Of a stretch of DNA of 64,000 bases, positions 28,025-37,298 are shown in pieces. Under the pieces are notes generated by a model. That model saw only the letters and a program-made list of their open reading frames with translations. It did no database searches and had not been told where the DNA came from. Source of the stretch: Paenibacillus brasilensis (GTDB taxonomy: Bacteria > Bacillota > Bacilli > Paenibacillales > Paenibacillaceae); assembly GCF_009363115.1 (NCBI RefSeq), contig NZ_CP045298.1:3531501-3595500 (forward strand). The letters are read 5' to 3'. Positions within the stretch are counted from its first letter, which is position 1, and the number at the start of each line of letters is the position of its first letter. Made by a program: the position numbers and the translations under genes.

Positions 28025-29231
28025 ACCGTTTGTTCGTCATGAGGGCCAGTGCCCGCATTGTGGAGGTCAGGTACGCGGTGGAGAGGTACTGTGGCAGGGA
28101 ATCCACGTATGTGTCAGCACTTGCTGTGAGGGCTGTGGACGTGAGTATATCGAGGATATGCGAGTCGGTCATGCTACATATTCACCTTATCGAGTGGAAA
28201 TGCCGGATTATATCCTGACCGGTGAGGCGAAGTCGAGAAAATGGCTCGGAGAGCCTTTGCGGCAATCGTTGATGAATCCTTCCTATGATTTAACAGTCGG
28301 CATGACCGTCCATAAAATGAAGGCTTTCGAGCGCGTAATTATCGTCAACACGGTGGATTATTTGTATGGTCATGCTTTGCTCAAGCTGCTCAATGTGCAG
28401 CGAGAATACGAACAATCGCCGGAACTGGGGATCATCGTCATTGTGCAAAAGCCGCTGGAGTGGATGGTGCCTGCTTATGTGGCGGAAATCTGGACGGTCG
28501 ATGTGCCGTTCAGCAAGGCACGAAATTTTCATCCTGTGCTGCATCATCGAATGATTGAGGAACTGATGCGATTTGAAGAGGTATATGTCAGCCCGGCATA
28601 TTCACATCCTAATCAGTTTGATATTGAGCAGTTTACGGGGATTCCGCGCTATGACGAGGAGCGTGAGTCGGAGCCGCGCATTACCTTCGTGTGGAGGGAA
28701 GACCGCTTGTGGAGCGGCAGCCATCATATTGCAAGGGCGGTGCAGAAATTTCCGCAGCTCAAGCGTGGATTGAAGCCGCTGATTTATCATCAGCGCAGTA
28801 AAATCATCCGGTTGTTCCGCAGACTGCGGGAATCCTTTCCCGATCATCTATTTACAGTCGCCGGACTAGGGCGTACCGGACGCTTCCCGGCATGGATTGC
28901 CGACGAGCGTGTTGCACGTTTTGACCGCGAAAGCGAGCTGCGAGTATGCCAGGTATATGCAGCCAGCCGATTGGTTATTGGCATTCACGGCTCCAATATG
29001 CTGCTGCCCTCTGCACATGCCGGTATGACGATTGATCTGATGCCCAAGGATCGTTGGGGCAATTATGCGCAGGATATTTTATTTCACGAAACGGATCATC
29101 GGCTAACGACCTACAAATATCGCTTTGTGCCGATGGAAGCGAGCGTGACTTTGGTGGCGGATATGGCAGCCGCTCAGCTTAAAGGGGCAGACCACTTCCA
29201 AATGCAGATGATGGAGGAAAAGCAGCGGTAG
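28011..29231 (+). CDS. Putative EPS transferase with N-terminal zinc-ribbon-like region
   Basis: 407 aa, not assigned with confidence. Residues 15-45 hold CPHCGG and a CCEGCGREY cluster that could bind zinc. The C-terminal half has a GT-B-like pattern: FPDHLFTVAGLGRTGRF, then ASRLVIGIHGSNMLLPSAHA and TIDLMPKDRWGNYAQDI. This resembles GT61 or fucosyltransferase-like enzymes; a polysaccharide pyruvyl transferase is the other option, as no clear pyruvyl transferase is seen elsewhere in the locus. Start at ATG 28011 (site GGAGAG); overlaps the flippase gene by 14 bases. Confidence 0.55.
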   Translation: MIPIKPFVRHEGQCPHCGGQVRGGEVLWQGIHVCVSTCCEGCGREYIEDMRVGHATYSPYRVEMPDYILTGEAKSRKWLGEPLRQSLMNPSYDLTVGMTVHKMKAFERVIIVNTVDYLYGHALLKLLNVQREYEQSPELGIIVIVQKPLEWMVPAYVAEIWTVDVPFSKARNFHPVLHHRMIEELMRFEEVYVSPAYSHPNQFDIEQFTGIPRYDEERESEPRITFVWREDRLWSGSHHIARAVQKFPQLKRGLKPLIYHQRSKIIRLFRRLRESFPDHLFTVAGLGRTGRFPAWIADERVARFDRESELRVCQVYAASRLVIGIHGSNMLLPSAHAGMTIDLMPKDRWGNYAQDILFHETDHRLTTYKYRFVPMEASVTLVADMAAAQLKGADHFQMQMMEEKQR

Positions 29232-29267
29232 GGGGAACATTCGGTTTGGAGAGGGGAGGCTGCTTCG

Positions 29268-29288
29268 GGACGGATTTGATCTTGGATC
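29268..29288 (-). repeat. Partial arm of the hairpin element
   Basis: CGGGACGGATTTGATCTT occurs here and again at the start of element C (about 29314). It looks like a truncated fifth copy or the scar of a tandem duplication. Confidence 0.5.
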
Positions 29289-29306
29289 GACTATTGTGGA
29301 TTGAAG

Positions 29307-29458
29307 CCCGCTGCGGGACGGATTTGATCTTCCGATACTGTTGACGAGGGATTCCCTGGATTGAATAGGCCCTGTAAGAGGGCGGAATCCCTCGTCAAAG
29401 GCGAACGCAGCCGCTTCTACAGATTCAAATCCTACCCTCCGCTACGTCCCACCGCCGC
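29307..29458 (-). repeat. Hairpin element C of a paired-repeat island (minus orientation)
   Basis: Imperfect palindrome of about 152 nt. Outer stem GGATTTGATCT with AGATTCAAATCC; inner stem GACGAGGGATTCC with GGAATCCCTCGTC. The conserved strands, read on the minus strand, are CTGTAGAAGCG then GCGTTCGCCTTT, and AACAGTATCGGAAG. Same orientation as element A. Confidence 0.8.
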
Positions 29459-29802
29459 CAAAAAGAATTTCCCCCAGCCCATAGGGTGGGGGAAGGGAAG
29501 AGCCGTCCGGCGATAGCTGCGCCCTATCGCCGCGAATTTCTCGCCGGGCATGCAATGCCGGCGTAGTGAACACTCAGCACAGTTCTCTGTCAGGGGGACA
29601 GAGCTTGATGAATAGCACTCCCGGTAGGCAACAATCTGGCCGTAGATAGGAACATGTGAAATGGTTCATGTTAGTAAATTGCTTACCGGCTATTGCACCA
29701 GCATACAAGGTAACGCAGTCAACACCTGTGCGCATTCACCCGTGCAGCGGGGCATTTAATGCCAAAGCTCCCTTTTTAAAAATAGGGTGACTTTATGGAT
29801 AC
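29459..29802. ncRNA. Structured non-coding core of island 2
   Basis: 344 nt without a credible gene. The first hairpin (CCCCC with GGGGG, about 29470-29492) sits where core 1 has its CTCCCACC hairpin and is followed by the same AGGGAAG-like tail. GGCGATAG with CTATCGCC follows (about 29509-29534), matching the second hairpin of core 1 in position. The rest (to 29800) has several weaker stems. RNA nature is inferred. Confidence 0.45.
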
Positions 29803-29960
29803 GGCGGTCAGCAGCGGAGTGAATGGAATCGTTCTGAAGAAGCGATAGCGTTCGCCTTTATCCCCGGATTTTACCCTTTAAAGGGTCTATATAATCAGAT
29901 GAAATCCGGGGGTAACAGCGATCGGAAGAATGATCCCTCCACGTAGCTCCCTCACCCCGC
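29803..29960 (+). repeat. Hairpin element D of a paired-repeat island (plus orientation)
   Basis: Starts with GGCGGT as element A does in its own orientation. Outer stem GGAATCGTTCT with AGAATGATCC; conserved strand CTGAAGAAGCG then GCGTTCGCCTTT; inner stem TCCCCGGATTT with AAATCCGGGGG; opposite strand AACAGCGATCGGAAG. It ends about 40 bases before the next EPS gene. Confidence 0.8.
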
Positions 29961-29999
29961 ACACCATAACTCACCCAATATGTAATGGCAGGAGCACTG

Positions 30000-31238
30000 A
30001 TGATGATTCAAAAAATATTGTATCTTCGCAACTTTGCCAGCAAGGTGAACGGAGCCTCATACAATCTGCAGGAAGTCGGCTTGGGTAAAGCGCTCGTTCG
30101 TAAAGGCTACGATTGCGATATTGTCTACTACAACGATCACAAGGAAACCCGTCTGGAACAGGTCTACCGTCATGGAGACTGCACCTTGCGCATCATCTGG
30201 CTTCACGGACTTAAGTTCCTGAGCAACAGCATCTATCGGGATGTCCTCAAGGATTCGTTTTTGGCTGCTTATGATTTGGTTATCACCACAGAATACAACC
30301 AGATGATGACCTATCTGCTTTCCCGCAAATGTCCCGAGAAGCTGGTGCTGTATCACGGCCCATATCAGGATCATACACATGCACTGATCCGCAAGCTGTA
30401 CGATGCATTAATGCTGCCGAAGGTAGCAAGGTCTGTTCGCCGTATCTACGCCAAATCCGATCTCGCCAAGCATTATCTGGAGAATAAAGGCTTTGACAAC
30501 GTGGTTGCGATTGGAGTCGGACTGGATCGCAGCCAAGTAGAGAGAGCGTTCAATAGTGCCAACCATGAGAATAGTGACCACGACGGAAGCGACGAACATG
30601 ATGAAAACCGCGAGGTCGCGGATGAGCTGAGACGAATCGGGAATCGCCCTGTGCTGCTGTACGTCGGTGTACTGGAGGAACGAAGAAATATACGTTTTAT
30701 GCTAAGCATGTTCAAACAGGTACTCCAAAAGCATCCCGATTGCCTTTTGTTAATCGTCGGGGATGGACGGAAGGCGGATACAAATCGCTACTGGACCTAT
30801 GCACATGAGTTGGGGCTGACGGACAGCATTTTGCATTTTTCAAGAGTCGAGCAGCGTCATCTGTGGCAGATTTACGGTGCGGCTGACCTCATGCTATTTC
30901 CGACCCACTACGACATTTTTGGGATGGTACTGCTGGAAAGCATGCTGTTTCGCGTCCCGATTATTTCTTCGGTGAACGGTGGTTCGGTTACCTTGATTGA
31001 GGACGGAGTGAGCGGTGTGATGCTGAGGAGCTTTTCAGAAGAGGAATGGGCTGGCCGAATATCTGCTTTGCTGGACAACACTGAGCTGAGACGAAGCATG
31101 GCTGAGCAGGCGTTTCTTACCGTTGAGCGTATGTCGTGGGACCGGATTGCGGATGAAATATTAAGCCATCAGCCGATGAAGCCGATGGATTCTGGACGTC
31201 CCCTACAATCAACGCAGGAAAGAGGGGCAACTATGTGA
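30000..31238 (+). CDS. Family 4 glycosyltransferase
   Basis: GT-B fold enzyme of the second EPS block. C-terminal donor domain shows LLYVGVLEERRNIRFMLSMF, IVGDGRKADTN and PTHYDIFGMVLLESMLFRVP with an EX7E-like motif. Residues 190-207 form a short acidic, His/Asp-rich insertion. The frame opens at 29985, but GGAG at 29991 places the start at 30000 or 30003. The last residues overlap the next gene. Confidence 0.87.
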   Translation: MMIQKILYLRNFASKVNGASYNLQEVGLGKALVRKGYDCDIVYYNDHKETRLEQVYRHGDCTLRIIWLHGLKFLSNSIYRDVLKDSFLAAYDLVITTEYNQMMTYLLSRKCPEKLVLYHGPYQDHTHALIRKLYDALMLPKVARSVRRIYAKSDLAKHYLENKGFDNVVAIGVGLDRSQVERAFNSANHENSDHDGSDEHDENREVADELRRIGNRPVLLYVGVLEERRNIRFMLSMFKQVLQKHPDCLLLIVGDGRKADTNRYWTYAHELGLTDSILHFSRVEQRHLWQIYGAADLMLFPTHYDIFGMVLLESMLFRVPIISSVNGGSVTLIEDGVSGVMLRSFSEEEWAGRISALLDNTELRRSMAEQAFLTVERMSWDRIADEILSHQPMKPMDSGRPLQSTQERGATM

Positions 31239-32476
31239 GTGAACAGGTCAGCAGACGAAAGAATCCTCCTGTGAGCAAGGTGCTAATCATACACAACTTT
31301 TATCAGCAAAGCGGGGGAGAAGACAAGGTTGTTGAGCAAGAGTCGGCCATGCTGCGCTCCAGAGGCATAGAGACAGAGCATTATTATGTGCATAACGACA
31401 ACATTCAGAGCAAAGGGCTGGCGAATATGGCAAAGCTGGCAGTGGAGGCGGCATGGTCCCTGCCGGAGTTCAAAAAAATCAAAAAGCTGCTGTTGCAGGT
31501 AAAGCCGGATGTAGTGCATGTGCACAATTTTTTTCCGGTCATTTCTCCTTCGGTCTATCATGCCTGTGAACGGCTGGGGATACCGGTTGTTCAGACGCTG
31601 CATAATTACAGGCTGATTTGTCCGGCGGCAACCTTTATGCGTGGGAATGAGGTTTGTGAAAAATGCCTGCATGGCACCCTGCTGAACTCCATTCGTCATG
31701 GATGCTACCGGGGCTCGCAGCTTCAGACGATTCCGGTGGCGGCGATGATTAAGTTCAACGAGTTGATCGGTACATGGCAGCACAAGGTAAGTCGCTACAT
31801 TGCGCTGACGGAGTTTGCACGGGACAAATTTGCAGAAAGCGGCATTCCGCTGGACCGCATCGCAGTCAAGCCGAATTTTATCCACCCTAAAACAGTGAAA
31901 GCCAAGTATGACCCCAATGATCGTTATCTGTTGTTTGTAGGGCGGATCTCACGGGAAAAAGGGGTGCGCAATCTGCTGCAAGCCTGGTCAGAGATGGGAG
32001 ATCGGGGTGGATTGAGACTGGTCATCATTGGGGACGGCCCGGAAAAGGCTGAACTGGCCGCCGCTTACCCGCTGGAGGATATTCGGTTTCTCGGCAAGCA
32101 GGACGGAGACACGGTGCTGGATTGCATGAGTCGGGCCATGTATGTCATGGTGCCATCCATTTGGTATGAAGGCTTTCCCATGACGATTGTAGAGTCCTAT
32201 TCGGTCGGAACTCCGGTGCTGTGCAGCCGGATCGGCGCACTGGAGGAAGTGGTGGAGGATGGCGTGACGGGTTTCCATTTTCAACATGATGATCTGGAAA
32301 ATATAAAAACCGTGATTCGCCGTGCAGCTGCCTATGAAAACTATGCAGCGATGAGACAGAAGGTATCGGACATATATACTGCACGCTATACGGAGGAAGT
32401 GAATGTTAAGCAGTTGATGGCAATATATAGCGAAGCTATGGAGGAGCGTAATGATGAAGCAGCCGCCTCAGTATAG
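31235..32476 (+). CDS. Family 4 glycosyltransferase
   Basis: 413-aa GT4 enzyme beginning KVLIIHNFYQQSGGEDKVVE, a motif typical of EPS transferases of this subfamily. A cysteine-bearing segment (ICPAATFMRGNEVCEKCLHG, about residues 135-155) is usual in them. Donor domain has VGRISREKGVRNLLQAW and YEGFPMTIVESYSVGTPVL. GTG start 7 bases behind AGAGGGG, overlapping the upstream stop (ATGTGA). Confidence 0.88.
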   Translation: MSEQVSRRKNPPVSKVLIIHNFYQQSGGEDKVVEQESAMLRSRGIETEHYYVHNDNIQSKGLANMAKLAVEAAWSLPEFKKIKKLLLQVKPDVVHVHNFFPVISPSVYHACERLGIPVVQTLHNYRLICPAATFMRGNEVCEKCLHGTLLNSIRHGCYRGSQLQTIPVAAMIKFNELIGTWQHKVSRYIALTEFARDKFAESGIPLDRIAVKPNFIHPKTVKAKYDPNDRYLLFVGRISREKGVRNLLQAWSEMGDRGGLRLVIIGDGPEKAELAAAYPLEDIRFLGKQDGDTVLDCMSRAMYVMVPSIWYEGFPMTIVESYSVGTPVLCSRIGALEEVVEDGVTGFHFQHDDLENIKTVIRRAAAYENYAAMRQKVSDIYTARYTEEVNVKQLMAIYSEAMEERNDEAAASV

Positions 32477-33263
32477 AGTTGGAAGGATCGCGGACGCAGA
32501 AATCGCGGCGCTTACGTTTCAGGAGACGGTGCACACGCTGGAGCAATGGGCAGTCGGACGAAAGAATAGCTATGTCTGTATTTGCAACACGCATTCGATT
32601 GTCACGGCGGGGAATCAGTCTGAGTTCCACGAAGCGCTCACTCATGCAGATTTATGTACCCCGGATGGTATGCCGCTGGTATGGGCGCTAAAGCTGTACG
32701 GATTTGAGCGTCAGGATCGGGTGGATGGTCCCAGTCTGATGCTCAAGCTGTGCGAGCGTGCGCCACAGATGGAGGTGAGCGTATATTTTTACGGCAGTAC
32801 GCCGGATACCCTGGATAGCTTACAGGAAAGGATGAAGCAGGATTACCCTGGAATCCGTATCGCAGGCAGCTTTTCACCGCCATTTCGGGAGCTTCAGCCG
32901 GATGAGGAGGAACGGGTCATTCATGAAATCAATGCGTCAGGCGCGCATATCATATTCGTCAGCTTGGGCTGTCCGAAGCAGGAAATATGGATGTATCGCA
33001 ACAAGGATCGCGTTCGTGGTGTGATGATCGGGGTAGGAGCAGCCTTTGACTATATTACTGGAAAGGTTCGCAGACCGCCGCTAATGATACAAAGGCTGGG
33101 ATTGGAATGGCTGTACCGTCTGATCTGTGAGCCAAAGCGTTTATGGAAGAGATACGCCTATAACAATCCGGTGTATATCTATCGTTTTCTCAAATCCTAT
33201 CGGCAAAATAAACAGCTCACGCTCTATCATAATCAGCATTCAGGGAGAGGCATAGAGAAGTGA
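32451..33263 (+). CDS. WecG/TagA/CpsF-family glycosyltransferase, second copy
   Basis: 270 aa, paralogue of the protein at 5566. Family motifs present: CNTHSIVTAGNQ, LCTPDGMPLVWALKLYG, DRVDGPSLM, YFYGSTPD, VSLGCPKQEIWMYRN and VGAAFDYITGKVRRPP. The start overlaps the preceding gene by 26 bases behind GGAGGAG. Probably adds one sugar of the second repeat unit. Confidence 0.9.
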   Translation: MMKQPPQYRVGRIADAEIAALTFQETVHTLEQWAVGRKNSYVCICNTHSIVTAGNQSEFHEALTHADLCTPDGMPLVWALKLYGFERQDRVDGPSLMLKLCERAPQMEVSVYFYGSTPDTLDSLQERMKQDYPGIRIAGSFSPPFRELQPDEEERVIHEINASGAHIIFVSLGCPKQEIWMYRNKDRVRGVMIGVGAAFDYITGKVRRPPLMIQRLGLEWLYRLICEPKRLWKRYAYNNPVYIYRFLKSYRQNKQLTLYHNQHSGRGIEK

Positions 33264-33314
33264 AGCCGGACAAAGCAGGAAGTTAATGAGACAGCATGTA
33301 AAGGGGGAATTGCT

Positions 33315-34655
33315 TTGAAGTTATGTGTAATCGGGGCAGGGTATGTCGGACTGGTGTCGGGGGTCTGTTTTGCTGCACTCGGCAATACCGTCGTCTGTAT
33401 TGATCAGAATGAGGACAAGATTCGGCTGCTGCGTACAGGGGGAGTGCCGATTTATGAACCGGGATTAAAGGCCCTAATTAAAGATAATGTCGAGCAGGGC
33501 CGACTGAGCTTTACAACAGATACATCCGCTGCGGTGAAGGACGCGGAGATTGTTATTTTGGCGGTCGGTACACCTTCACTGCCGAACGGTGAAGCCAATC
33601 TGTCCTATATTGAAGGAGCTGCCTGTGAAGTGGCAGATGCCATGAATGGCTATAAGGTGATTGTTACCAAAAGCACGGTGCCTGTCGGAACAAACGAGCG
33701 TATTCAAAATTGGATTGCGAGTCGCACGAGCTATCCCTTTGGTATAGCCTCGGTGCCTGAATTTTTGCGTGAAGGCTCGGCAGTCATAGACACGCTGCAG
33801 CCGGATCGCATCGTCATCGGAGCTTCCGACCCGCATGTGGCCGCAGTGCTGACTGTGCTGCACGAGCCGCTCACCACCAATATCCTAACTACAGATATCC
33901 GTTCGGCGGAAATGATCAAGTACGCGTCGAATGCTTTTTTGGCGACCAAAATTTCGTTTATTAATGAGATTGCAAACATTTGCGAAAAAGTGGGCGCAGA
34001 TGTTACACGCGTGGCACACGGTATGGGGCTGGATCAGCGGATCGGCTCCTCATTTTTGTCAGCGGGTATTGGCTATGGCGGCTCTTGTTTTCCCAAGGAT
34101 ACACACGCGCTGATCCAAATTGCCGGCAATGTAGACTATGAATTCAAACTGCTGAAATCCGTGGTGGAAGTGAATCAGGGGCAGCGCTTTAATGTGATTC
34201 GCAAGCTGGAAGAAGCGCTGGGTGATCTGGAAGGAGCAACGGTCGGCATATGGGGGCTGGCATTTAAACCGAATACAGATGACGTAAGAGATGCCCCGGC
34301 GCTGGATATTATGCAGTCGCTGCTGGAGGCAGGGGCGCAAATTCGTGCATATGATCCGATCGCTATCGCTAACTTCCGCAAACTGCTGGACAGCTCGGAA
34401 GTAACGTGGGCGGATAGCGCACGGGAAGCGGCAGAGGGCTGCGATGCACTGTGCCTGTTGACAGAGTGGGAGGAGTTTGGTGAGGTAGGGCTCGGTGAGC
34501 TGAACGAGCTGATGAGGCATCCTATTATGATCGACGGACGCAATGTGTACAGCGAAGAGCAGATCAGGAAGTCAGCCTTTGCCTATTATTCGGTCGGCAG
34601 GCCGCAATTGAACAAGATGGATGTAGATTATCAGCGGTCCGTAGTGAATCCGTAA
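33315..34655 (+). CDS. ugd: UDP-glucose 6-dehydrogenase, second copy
   Basis: 446 aa, closely similar to the enzyme at 13485 along its whole length: Rossmann start MKLCVIGAGYVGLVSGVCFA, TKSTVPVGTNERI and catalytic Cys in GYGGSCFPKDTHAL. TTG start behind AAGGGGG. A second UDP-glucuronate source in one locus suggests dose control or separate regulation of the two EPS blocks. Confidence 0.94.
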   Translation: MKLCVIGAGYVGLVSGVCFAALGNTVVCIDQNEDKIRLLRTGGVPIYEPGLKALIKDNVEQGRLSFTTDTSAAVKDAEIVILAVGTPSLPNGEANLSYIEGAACEVADAMNGYKVIVTKSTVPVGTNERIQNWIASRTSYPFGIASVPEFLREGSAVIDTLQPDRIVIGASDPHVAAVLTVLHEPLTTNILTTDIRSAEMIKYASNAFLATKISFINEIANICEKVGADVTRVAHGMGLDQRIGSSFLSAGIGYGGSCFPKDTHALIQIAGNVDYEFKLLKSVVEVNQGQRFNVIRKLEEALGDLEGATVGIWGLAFKPNTDDVRDAPALDIMQSLLEAGAQIRAYDPIAIANFRKLLDSSEVTWADSAREAAEGCDALCLLTEWEEFGEVGLGELNELMRHPIMIDGRNVYSEEQIRKSAFAYYSVGRPQLNKMDVDYQRSVVNP

Positions 34656-34669
34656 AGGGGAGGCTCCGT

Positions 34670-35647
34670 ATGAAACGATGGCTGAAAATAACATTGGGTG
34701 CTGCGGCGTTGTTGTTCGTGAGTGCTGCTGCCTTCACCGCTTATATGTATCATTCCTTTAAAACGGCGGCCAATGCGATGTATCATCCGCGCAGCATTGC
34801 GCAGCCAGGGGTGATCTCTGCTGTTGCGACAGGCGGAGCAGGGCGCTCAGGAGGTATAGATACCGGACCTGGTGCACCCAATCCTGCAGCCATTTCCCAG
34901 TTCAAGCCGTTCACCGTGCTGGTGCTGGGTGTAGATCGGCGTCCTCATGATTTGGGCCGCTCGGATACCATGATCGTTCTGTCCGTAAATCCGGCGGCAG
35001 GCTCTATGCTGATGTTCAACATTCCGCGTGATACGCGAACAGAGCTGATCGGCAGGGGACGTGAGGACAAAATCAATCACGCTTTTGCTTTTGGCGGAGT
35101 GGATATGTCGATTCATACAGTAGAGCATTTTTTGAACCATCCGATAGATTACTATGTACAGGTGAACATGGAAGGGTTTGCGAAATTGGTGGATCTGGTA
35201 GGGGGTGTCACGGTTCATAATCCACTTGATTTTCAGTATGAGGGCCATCATTTTGCACAGGGGAATCTGAAATTGAATGGAACGGAAGCGTTGGCCTATG
35301 CTCGTATGCGTTTTGATGATCCGCGTGGGGATCTTGGGAGAAACGCCCGTCAGCGTGAGCTGCTCTAGCAGATTCTTGCACAGTCAGTTAGCAAGGAAGG
35401 ATTATTGAAGGCAAAACCGATCCTGGAGGCAGCGGGAGAACAAATACGTACGGATATGACCTTTGATGATATGACAACCTTTCTGACCCGGATCGGCCCG
35501 TCCCTCAAGCAGACAGATACGGTCGAGCTGAAGGGGCACGGAAGTAAAATCAATGGAGTGTATTATTATATCGTGGATAATCACGAACGTCAGCGTATTC
35601 ATGACCTACTGGAGAAGCATCTGCTCACCACGGCCGTATCACCTTAA
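34670..35647 (+). pseudogene. LCP (LytR-CpsA-Psr) family transferase with in-frame amber codon
   Basis: LCP enzymes move undecaprenyl-linked polymers onto peptidoglycan. An N-terminal helix (about 8-26) is followed by the LCP domain: VLVLGVDRRP, FNIPRDTRTEL, KINHAFAFGG and YARMRFDDPRGDLGRNARQR. After RELL a TAG (35366-35368) interrupts the frame, which continues openly (QILAQSVSKEG...) to 35647. CAG to TAG is one base change. The truncated product (232 aa) keeps the catalytic arginines but loses about 93 residues. It could be a true mutation, read-through or a sequencing error. Confidence 0.85.
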
Positions 35648-35771
35648 GCAAGCTAAGTCCAAGGCGGGTGCACTTTAAGGAGTGGACCCGTTATTGTCTT
35701 CTAAACTCAGCTTGTCCCACATACATCTGTAGAGTATCCAGCAGATCGTCCAACAGAGGGAGGGACAATCG

Positions 35772-36269
35772 GTGTTATTTAGAAGGAGAGCCGCTTCAAT
35801 ATTCATGTTCATTCGCAAGCTGCTGTATTTTGCATTGATATGTGGACTGTTATGGCTGCTGTGGCTGGGACTGCGTGGAGTCATGTCTACGGAGGAGGAT
35901 GAACAAGCGGTAAAAGTGCTGAACGAATTCTACACCATGGAGCAAGCGGGAAATTTCGGAGGCTCGTGGGAGCTTTTTCATTCACAAATGAAGAAAAAAT
36001 TCGAAAAGTCTACGTATGTGCAGCAGCGTGCGCACGTTTTTATGCAGGATATGGGGACGGATACGTTTACGTTCGAGCTGGGAGAGCCGCAGGCTGAATA
36101 TGATATTCGTACAGATCAGGATGGAGAAGGGGTAGAAAAGGCCTATCGTATTAAGGTCACCCAGCATTACAAGACCCGATTCGGCACTTTTGATATTGTA
36201 CAGCCCTGTTATGTGACGCAGGAAGGTGAGGAGTGGCGGGTGCTTTGGATATACAAGGAAAAGGAATAG
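35772..36269 (+). CDS. Membrane-anchored protein of unknown function
   Basis: 165 aa with one N-terminal transmembrane segment (LLYFALICGLLWLLWLGLRG, about 17-37) and an extracytoplasmic domain of about 120 residues with alternating beta strands (AYRIKVTQHYKTRFGTFDI), like a small NTF2- or cystatin-like fold. GTG start behind GAGGGAGGG. No name can be given. It follows the LCP gene by about 120 bases. Confidence 0.65.
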   Translation: MLFRRRAASIFMFIRKLLYFALICGLLWLLWLGLRGVMSTEEDEQAVKVLNEFYTMEQAGNFGGSWELFHSQMKKKFEKSTYVQQRAHVFMQDMGTDTFTFELGEPQAEYDIRTDQDGEGVEKAYRIKVTQHYKTRFGTFDIVQPCYVTQEGEEWRVLWIYKEKE

Positions 36270-36377
36270 CCGTGACAAGGTGTTTTCGAAAGAATAAATA
36301 TGGTACAATACTTCCAAAACCGGAAATGAACAGTAAAAAGCGTTGGGCTTCACTCCGGATGGAAGGAGTTTCATAGC

Positions 36378-37298
36378 ATGCAGCAAACGACAGGACAGGT
36401 TCCCGTCATACGGATGGAGGGTGTGAGTAAAATCATTTCCTCGAAAGCGATTGTGGACGATCTGACGCTGGAGGTTCCGGCGGGACAGGTATTTGGTTTC
36501 CTCGGACCCAACGGTGCGGGAAAAACGACCACGATCCGCATGATGGTGGGTCTGATTTCGTTAAGCAAGGGCGATATTCATATTTGTGGAGACAGCATAA
36601 ACACGGATTTTGAAAAGGCTATTTCTCATGTCGGTGCGATTGTTGAAAATCCAGAGATGTACAAGTTTTTGACAGGCTATCAAAATTTGCAGCATTTTGC
36701 ACGAATGTCTCCGGGGGTAACCCAAAAGCGCGTGGATGAGGCGATACGCTTGGTAGGACTTGAAAACCGGATTCACGATAAAGTCAAAACCTACTCGCTC
36801 GGGATGCGGCAGCGCCTCGGGGTAGCTCAGGCGATTTTGCATCGACCGAAGCTGCTCGTGCTAGACGAGCCGACCAATGGTCTGGACCCGCAAGGTATTC
36901 GCGAATTGCGGGATTATTTGCGTCAATTGAGCCGGACCGAGGGAATTGCCGTATTTGTATCGAGTCACTTGTTGTCCGAAATGGAGCTGATGTGTGACCG
37001 TGTAGCCATTATTCAGAGTGGGCGGCTGGTTGACATCAAGCAGTTGAAGAGCGCTGATGGAGAAGTACAAACGACTGAAATTGCTTTTGAAGTAAATGAT
37101 GCTAAGCAAGCCTATACACTTGCCGGGGCAGGGCGCGTCGAAGGCAATCAACTGCTGCTTCACCTGGAGCGGGAACAGATCGCAGAGATGAACAGCCTGC
37201 TGGCAGCAAACGGAGTTAAAGTATATGCGATTCGCCCGGTTGCCCATACGCTGGAAGATCAATTTTTGGAAGTGACGGGAGGCGGGTCCATTGGCTGA
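36378..37298 (+). CDS. ABC transporter ATP-binding protein (BcrA type)
   Basis: 306 aa. Walker A GPNGAGKTTTIRMMVG (about 46-61), signature YSLGMRQRLG, Walker B LLVLDEPTNGLDPQG and the H-loop SSHLLSE. This subtype couples to ABC-2 permeases in antibiotic resistance or stress export. TACAAT 60-70 bases upstream may be a -10. Overlaps the permease gene by 8 bases. Confidence 0.92.
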   Translation: MQQTTGQVPVIRMEGVSKIISSKAIVDDLTLEVPAGQVFGFLGPNGAGKTTTIRMMVGLISLSKGDIHICGDSINTDFEKAISHVGAIVENPEMYKFLTGYQNLQHFARMSPGVTQKRVDEAIRLVGLENRIHDKVKTYSLGMRQRLGVAQAILHRPKLLVLDEPTNGLDPQGIRELRDYLRQLSRTEGIAVFVSSHLLSEMELMCDRVAIIQSGRLVDIKQLKSADGEVQTTEIAFEVNDAKQAYTLAGAGRVEGNQLLLHLEREQIAEMNSLLAANGVKVYAIRPVAHTLEDQFLEVTGGGSIG

